From assembly GCA_047967505.1 (NCBI GenBank), contig CM106539.1: 64,000 bases of DNA; one strand, given 5' to 3'. The DNA comes from Dipteris shenzhenensis (Eukaryota > Polypodiophyta > Polypodiopsida > Gleicheniales). This document shows positions 56,870 to 64,000 of this stretch, piece after piece. The position numbers and the translations under genes were made by a program. Position 1 is the first letter of the stretch; the number at the start of each line of letters is the position of its first letter. The notes beneath the pieces are model-generated. The model had not been told where the DNA came from. It worked only from the letters and a program-made list of their open reading frames with translations, and did not search any database.

Positions 56870-57880
56870 ATGGCTTCCCCTAGAGAGGTGTTTAACCAGT
56901 GGATTTCATCAACTGATCAGGTTTAGCCTATCTTCTTCAACACATTCCATCTTGAGTTGCATTTGAGAGCTCTCCTTCTTGCTGATGCTGATAATCCCTC
57001 TTCAATTTTTTTAAAGACTTGTCCATGGGCAATTTGTCGTGATTTCTGACTCCCCTCACCAATGGGTTTCATTGGATATTTTGAGCTCTTTTGACCAGAG
57101 TGCTAACTTCAAGAAGACACTATGTAGGGCCATGGATAATGTCCATGTCTCTCTCCGTGAGTATGCTATTCCCATCGGGGATGATTCATCTTCCGCAAAT
57201 TCATTTGATCAAGAGAGATGCATCCCTTACCGTTCTCCTTGGGACTAGCAAGTTTGATGAGGATGTTGACGAATAGCCCGAGGGTCCTTTTGCATCCACA
57301 AGTGGTGGAGCAAGTCCATCAACAAGTGGTGGAGGAGATGACATAAACCTAGACATAGAACCTGAGGAGCAACTATTAACCTAGCTGAGGAGCAAGTTGA
57401 GAGCAAGGTCATCTTATCATCATACCTGACTTGTGCATATCCATCCTCCACCTATAATCCAAATGAGGCAGCAACCAAGCAACACCTCGCTTCGGTTGAT
57501 CCAATCAGGATTGAGGATGAGGAATACTTTACCCTATTGGAAGTGATGGAAGAAACCGGTCTTCAAGAGGATGAGGTGCTATGTTGGCTCTTGAATAAAA
57601 CCTTTGATGATGTCATTAACTTTGATGCTCCGGACAGATCCAGCAATCGATGAGATTGCACGCTTCGATGACTCAAGCCTCACCAATATGGAGGCAATCC
57701 AACGAACACAATCGAGGATGCTACACCAAAGTATGACATGTCTGATGAGCAGTTTATGAATTTGCAGAGGGCATTGTTCGAGAGAGAGATGAAGAAGCTA
57801 GCACCTCAAGCCAACATGAAGTTCAAGACCAACCACAAAAGGGATTCTAACCAGACACTATAGTTGACACCTTCACGATG
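56870..57880 (+). pseudogene. Decayed coding sequence, product unrecognised
   Basis: Opens MASPREVFNQWISSTDQ at 56870 and then breaks. At 57466-57650 a clean stretch reads NEAATKQHLASVDPIRIEDE, EEYFTLLEVMEETGLQEDEV and CWLLNKTFDDVINFDAPDRS. A further piece is MSDEQFMNLQRALFEREMKK (about 57737-57796). Several stops. Composition looks formerly coding; I cannot name it. It may be an accessory ORF of a retroelement or a captured gene. Confidence 0.35.
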
Positions 57881-57979
57881 AAGGAGAAAAGGTATGTAGC
57901 TTTGCCAACTTCATCATGTGATTCAATATCATCTATATAATTCTAGTGCCATTTTAACAAGGAAAATCCATGTTGTGTC

Positions 57980-58344
57980 TTCAACTAGCAGGGAATAAAA
58001 AATAGGGTTTAGGATATAGGAAAAACACAACAAAAAAATTTCTTTTAAACCTAGGTTATCTTGCAAGTATACTAGGTAGGCGTATGCATTGTCAGCCCAA
58101 AATATGCCCTATAAGCCCTAAATCCTAACATCGTGCGACTAGGGCCCAGTTTTGCAAAAAGTAGGCCCTGGTCGCACCCCTGGTCGCACGCTGTTAGATA
58201 TCATGTTTCCGGAGCATATTTTGGGCTAAAAATTCATACATTTGCCCGGTATGCCTATAGGATACCTGGGTTTAAAAGAAAGAAAATTTGTTGGGTTTTT
58301 CTTCCTAGATCCTAACATCTATTTTTTATTCCCTACCAGTTGAA
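57980..58344. mobile_element. 365-bp foldback element with ~130-bp inverted arms
   Basis: TTCAACTAGCAGGGAATAAA at the left pairs with TTTATTCCCTACCAGTTGAA at the right, and arms of ~130 bp pair with moderate divergence up to AGCCCAAAATATGC. The centre holds CGTGCGACTAGGGCCCA, which recurs alone at about 58619-58635. MITE-like; no clear target duplication. Confidence 0.75.
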
Positions 58345-58909
58345 ATTGAATAAATTGAACTCTCCACTCCCACACCCCAACCCACTTGCCCTTGACACTC
58401 AAGTTGGGGACAAATTTATGTTTAGGGTTTTCTCACATAGGGGACAAAATCAAGTTTGGGGATTTTATTCAGCCAATAGGAGAAAAAGTTAGGATTATGA
58501 TTTTCTCACATAAGAAAAATCAACTGTTAAAAATATCAACTCCAGGAGGCCATTGAGGTTTATTTTCCATGTGCATGATTTATAGAGGAAAAAACCCCTT
58601 GTAAGCCCTAAATCCAACATGTGCGACTAGGGCCCAATTTTGGCTGCAAGGATGGAACCAGAGGAGCTTCTGGTGGGGGGGTGGCTTCAATTGGCCACTA
58701 CATCAACAGAGTGGCTCAGATAATTTTGGTCTTCCATTAGCAATTATCACCAGATGGAAAGTTAAGTTATGAAGTTCAAGGTCCTTAGTCAGATGGTAAA
58801 GGTGAGGGCCATCCATCCTACTATGGATCGTGTTGTTTTGATTAGGCACAATGTAGGTTTATTTTTGTTCTTAGACACACGATCTAGACCTGACTTTTCA
58901 ATGAGTACG

Positions 58910-60660
58910 GTCCTTATGCTTGCAAAATTTGATAAGGATATACATGATTTGCATGCACAATTTCGCATTTTCAAAACATGCATGGTGTGTATTTAAAAAA
59001 ATTGTGCACCAGTATACTTGTACCATACCTCTATATGTTCGATATAGGTAAGAAATCTTGCAACAGCCTTTCAATGAGTATGGCATTTAGACTTGCAAAT
59101 TTTCATAACTTTTACATAAAATTTGTACAGTATGACATGCACCTTTTCTCAATTTTGATCATGTACGTTGCATGTGTCAATAATTATGCATCGATAGGCC
59201 TATACCATAAGTATATGTTGCTGATAGTCATGAAACTTTGCATAGGCCTATACCATAGGTATATGTTGCTGATGGATCGTGAAATCACTCTTCTTGACTT
59301 TTATCATAGGCGAGCAACTTGCTAGTGGCCTCCTTAAATGAACAAGGATGATAGGTGGATTGTCTGAGAAACAACTGAGAGGAACTTCTATGGTAATCGT
59401 GAGCGATGGATGGTCAAGGAAGAGTGTTAATTGCAATGCAAGGGCACGTATCTTCCTGCTCTAGCAGCTGCCACTAGAACAACAGATTTACAGACTTAGA
59501 TTCACAAAAAGGATTAATTCTGCAATTAGTTGTTGCTCCAATGCAAGTGCTATAAAGGCGGCGGTTGGATGTAGCAAATGTAGAAATGATTGAAGTTTTG
59601 TAAATTTGGGAGTTAAGAAACCGCACAAATCGTGGTCCATCAATCAATCGATCGATAGAGGAGATGATAGCCATAAGTCAACAACTGATGTTCACTCAAT
59701 TGACCGATAGGATGGACACAAGTCAACGACAGATCTTCAAGCAAGAGTGTGCTCCAATTGATCGATCTTTCGATCATCTGCCCTTTTGATGAATAATCCC
59801 TAAAGTTTGCAAAGTTTTATAAGTATCATACATCATTTGTATAGTGGGACATGGACGTCTTCTCAATTAAAACATACAAAGTGAGTAAGTACCAAAAAGT
59901 TGCGCATCGGTATGCTTATACCATATGTGTATGTTGTTGATGGTCACGAAACTTTGCAAAGACCCTTCAATAAATAAGGACCTTAGGTTGAAAAAGCTCC
60001 ATAAGGACCATACATCATTTCTATGGTGGGACGTGCACTTCTTCTCATTTCCAAACACGCACGGTGCGTAACAAAAATATGTGCATCGATATCCTTATAT
60101 CATACCTCTATGTGTTTGATACTTAAGAAAAGTTGTAGAGACATTTGAATGAGTATTTCTTTTACACTTGCAAAGTTTCATAATATTCTAACATCATTTG
60201 TATGGTGTGATGTGCACATCCTCCCAATTTTAAGCATGCACAGTGCATAATTACCAAAAAATTGTGCATTGATATGCTTATACCATGCATGTATGTTGCC
60301 AATCATCACGAAAATTTGCAAAGACATTTCGATGAGTATGACCTCTATAATTGCAAAGTTTCAAAATTTCAAACATCATTTGTATGGTGCATCATGCACA
60401 TTTGCTTAATTTTGATTATGTATGATACGTGAGTGTCATAGGTATATGTATGATACCTGAGTTGTCGTAAGTATATGTTGTTGAAGTCACAAAATTTTAC
60501 AAAGACATTTCAATGATTAAGTTCCTTAAAATTGGAAAGTTCTATAAAGATCACACATCATTTGTATGGTGCGACATTCACATCTTCTCATTTCCAAACA
60601 TGCATGATGTGTAGTTACAAAAAATGCAAATCTTCTCATTTTCAAACATGCATAGTGTGT
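58910..60660. repeat. Satellite-like tandem repeat, ~181-bp period
   Basis: CATCATTTGTATGGTG recurs at 59831, 60013, 60192, 60374 and 60556; GTGCATCGATATGCTTATACC-type text recurs in step, also at 59006 and 59187. About 500 bp of other sequence (59290-59790) interrupts it. Copies are diverged (old). The short open frames in it are artefacts. Confidence 0.8.
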
Positions 60661-60974
60661 ATAGAGGGACATGCACTAAACCTTAACCCTAATATCTATT
60701 ACCTAAACCCTAATACTAAGCTCTATTAGATGGCCCTTCTCACATATAAATAGGGGTCATTGCAAAGAAAATATTAGCGAAGAAAATGTTTAGTCTTATT
60801 TTCAAACCTTGGTTTAGTCACTAAAACATCGACTTTTTCTAGTAAACCTCTTCTTATACGGCCAAGGCTCTTCATACAAGCTTCAAGACTCTCAAGATTT
60901 TGGTAGCAAGCCTAAGTTTTGTTGTCTACAAGCCATGGTTTTCTCTAAGAGCTGCCAACCGACAACTCAAGAGT

Positions 60975-61960
60975 GCTGAGTGTGGGGGGTCTACCTCCTA
61001 GCCACGCCAACTCCAACCCCCCCCCAAAAAAAGTCCCGAGAGGAGATGACTCTGGAGGGCCACAAATGCCCTATATCCAAGGGTCACTAGAACTCAAAAC
61101 TGCATATGGGATTAGTTTCCCTACTAGTACACAGTTAAGCACACATGTTTCCCCTTCAAATGACCATGCTCCACAACCAATCGAAGGGTGGAGGCCACCA
61201 CCTCCAACACCCCCTATGGACAAACCCCAAAGTACAACTAATCAAACCAAAGGCGACCCACAACCAAATCAATGCTAGGCCAACCAAACCAAGGCAACGA
61301 GAGACAAACCGCATGAGCGTCAACAAACTAAAGCTGCCCCAAAGTCCGCACCAACCAACCAAAGATCAACCGCCACATGTAGATGCTGCCAAAGTCCACG
61401 AGGAAGCAACTAGTCAAGAGCCGTCATCGCCAACACAAATACCACGTCATACTTCAATGCCGCTTGCCATGGATTTTGACACCTCCACAACACAAGGTCT
61501 AGAAATAGCCGGCACCACCATGTATCATGCACATGACAACCGCCGATGCTCAATCCACAAAGAATCTCTATTATGACATCATGATGAGGTACCAAGTGGC
61601 GACTGGAGAACACTGAGTGCGAGGGGTTCCAATCCCCCACCTCCTAGTTACGCCACCTCCACAATCCTCCAAAAAGTAACATATAAGGCAACCAATGGCT
61701 AATATATCCATAGGTCACTATACCTCACAATTGCATATGGGATTAGTTTCCCTTCAATTGCACATGTCAAGCATGCACGTCACTGAGGGCGAGGGGTTCC
61801 AATCCCCCACCTCCTAGCTACGCCACCTCCACAATCCTCCAAAAAGTAACATATAAGGCAACCAATGGCCAATATATCCATAGGTCACTATACCTCACAA
61901 TTGCATATGGGATTAGTTTCCCTTAAATTGCACATGTCAAGTGTGCACGTCCCCCCTTCA
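60975..61960. repeat. 170-bp tandem duplication plus an older copy
   Basis: 61611-61780 and 61781-61950 are near-identical head to tail (CACTGAGKGCGAGGGGTTCC..). A diverged third copy lies at about 60975-61150. Between them, 61145-61576 is an open frame rich in Pro, Gln and Thr without known motif; I do not call it a gene. Confidence 0.8.
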
Positions 61961-61964
61961 AATA

Positions 61965-63999
61965 ACAATGCTCCACGCTGAATTGAAGGGTAAAGGCCAC
62001 CAATGTGGTCCTCCATTTTCATATCTCCCTCTACCTTGTGAGCTACCCTCCAACTTGAGCACTCTCTCCCTACATTCTATCACTCTCTAGGTGCTAGAAG
62101 CTTTGGACACTTTTCTAGAAAACTTATTTTAGATTTCTATTGTTGTTCATAGAAAAGACTTGTAATTGCATCTAGACTACCAAATTCCTATAATTCAATT
62201 TCATCAATCAAGTTCCTGAGTGAGGAAGGCTGTTAGACATTATGCCTGCAAGAGTCAATCTTCCTAGGATTAGTGGATAATGAATCCTATCAAGCCTCAA
62301 TATAATTTCTTCGTACTAATCATGATGATGATGATGTGTACTTAAACCTATGGAATGTATAGTTTTCATGTAGTATATATGCAATCAAGTCTTATTTGTG
62401 TCAAATTAATCTTAATTGGAATAAACTGAATATAGATTGGGCGTATGCTGTTCTACACAATTCTGACATCTTTCAACATTTTGAAAGCAAACGATAGACT
62501 CAACGGTGACAACGGCTTTAGCAAGTTGAAACTTGCATCTTCAATAATACAACAAAACACATGCATATCGTTGATTCAAGAGCATGCCCAAAACCAAAAC
62601 AAATACTACAATTTCGACCTCATGATAATCACCCACGAGGGTCAAAGCATACCCATTGCCTAGCAAGCCCAGACACTATAACATCCTCGCCAACCTCATC
62701 AACACAACACAATCAATGGTGTACCATAATATAAACATTTGGTAACACAAAAACATACATAATCATACATTTATGTGAAGATCTTCAAGCTCAGTTTCTG
62801 TCAACACTCCAAAGGTGAAAGGCAACCTCAACCATACAAAGGCTAGCACTAAGGAAAAGGCTAATCAAAAAGTAGCCCGCATTCTTCACCCAATCTACAA
62901 TTGCCCGTGAAGACATGGATTTCACTTTAGTCTCTCCCAAACTACTATTTTTAGGTTAAAAAGCTTGCACCACTACAAATAGAAAAAATCTTAGTGATAT
63001 CAACAAAGCACAACTTGTGTTTGCATTTAATTGCAAGCCATAAATAAAGCAAACGAAATAAATCTATATGAATCCAAGTGTATGCCCAAACTCATTCTCT
63101 ACAAGCAAGTTTTAACATCATGGTAATCATTTACAAGGTTTCAACCCATAAACCCCATCACAAGTACGATGGACTCGCTACTGCTACAGATAGAGAGAAT
63201 TATAGCGATATCAACAGACTGCAACCAAGTTGACACCTCCATAAGGTGGCATTCGCATGTCCAATAATATGGCGACAGACATCTCCATCAAATGGAGGGG
63301 TCACTGATGAAGAGTCTCTATAACAAGACGACCCTACAGCACCTCCACATTTGCCAAATTTACGGCTAGCCTGCACGGATTGACATGTTCCCTTTTCAGC
63401 ACAGCCACAGCTTGTAGCTTTAAGGGAATGGCTGAATAGGCGATAGGTGAAGTTAATGGGGCTAGCTCTATAAGCAAAAGAGGGCTGATAAGGAAGATGT
63501 GGGAGGACCATGTACAACTCAACTCTATCTACTCTCTCTCCTCCCTTCCTCTTCTCTTCCAATATCTTTCTCTCCTCCCTTCCTCTTCTCTTCCAATATC
63601 TTACTCTCTGGTTTCTCCCTACTCTCTCATGCATACAAACACATCAACACACCAGTACATCAAGCATCTATTTGGTTTTGGTACTGGGTATTAGAGGTGA
63701 AGTAGATATTCAACAGTGACTGAGGCTAGGACTAAAGGAATGTTGATCAAAAATTATTCTACCGTCTCTTCATCCAAGCTACAGCCGAATTGTGAAGAAA
63801 AAATATTTCCTTATCAAAAAACCTTTTTTTATAATAGCTGATAAGGTAATGGATCGGTACATCTAGAAAGGATTAGCACAATATCAGCAAGTTTAACTCC
63901 AAGACTAAACACCCCAAGACTGTTAACCTTAAACTAGAAGAAAAAGCTACATTCTGATATTGAGAACTCCAAAAAGCTAATCATGCCGAAAACCAGTAT
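61965..63999. other. Region without recognisable gene
   Basis: A diverged ~180-bp block at 62813-62990 recurs at about 63698-63870, and CTACARATAGARAR..ATATCAAC recurs at 62973, 63183 and 63890. A 34-bp CT-rich tandem lies at 63537-63607. The minus-strand text at 63240-63430 (LKREHVNPCRLAVNLANVEV) may be old coding sequence but breaks at once. Confidence 0.4.
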
Positions 64000-64000
64000 T

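Noticed and set aside
61145-61576. 143-residue Pro/Gln/Thr-rich frame
   Set aside because: No motif, lies between repeat copies, lacks promoter or splice support.

Overview
This is a transposon-dense plant nuclear region. The evidence is CCCTAAA-type (plant) telomere heptamers, Ty1/copia, Ty3/gypsy, LINE and Helitron relics, introns with GT..AG borders, long (GA)n/(CT)n tracts and AT-rich spacers. I cannot fix the species. A seed-free vascular plant such as a fern is my guess, at low confidence. Only one ordinary host-like gene is visible: an intronless 601-residue membrane protein on the minus strand at 36.4-38.2 kb.

The most notable object is a candidate giant DNA transposon of 15,010 bp (4684-19693). 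It has 28-bp perfect terminal inverted repeats and a 6-bp target duplication (TTGGTG/TTGGTA). It sits inside a minus-strand Helitron PIF1-type helicase relic: removing the element and one duplicate rejoins the helicase reading frame exactly at DLYQ/ASLVRDAWIF. It carries two convergent spliced genes. One is a 944-codon DDE-like transposase on the plus strand (6324-9248; one in-frame TGA). The other is a 624-residue coiled-coil/RING protein on the minus strand (15465-13490). Between them lies a 2-kb tandem array that changes from ~186-bp units to ~165-bp units, each holding telomere-like heptamers. A 16-bp perfect palindrome, TACCTCGATCGAGGTA, is clustered 4 times before the transposase promoter and about 15 times next to the right terminus. 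A very AT-rich repeat block fills 17.6-18.8 kb.

A second, decayed member of the same transposase superfamily lies on the minus strand in two pieces (33.4-34.1 kb and 27.1-27.4 kb). A copia relic abuts the second piece.

Layout: 0-3.6 kb, copia fragments. 4.3-23.2 kb, Helitron relic split by the giant element. 23.7-27 kb, RING-like fragment, a 326-bp inverted repeat, a gypsy-like gag relic and foldbacks. 27.1-34.1 kb, transposase relic with a copia relic. 35.7-38.2 kb, small ORF with 66-bp repeats and the membrane-protein gene. 39.7-42.1 kb, LINE relic. 43.1-51 kb, gypsy relic containing a structurally complete copia element (44560-50403, 170-bp LTRs, 5-bp target duplication). 51-58 kb, GA-rich microsatellites, duplicated blocks and decayed exon-like pieces. 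58-64 kb, a 365-bp foldback, a ~181-bp satellite and a 170-bp tandem duplication.

Nonsense codons in the relics are largely TAG where glutamine is expected, plus TGA where arginine is expected. This fits decay of methylated CHG and CG sites. All calls are from reading the sequence; no searches were run.
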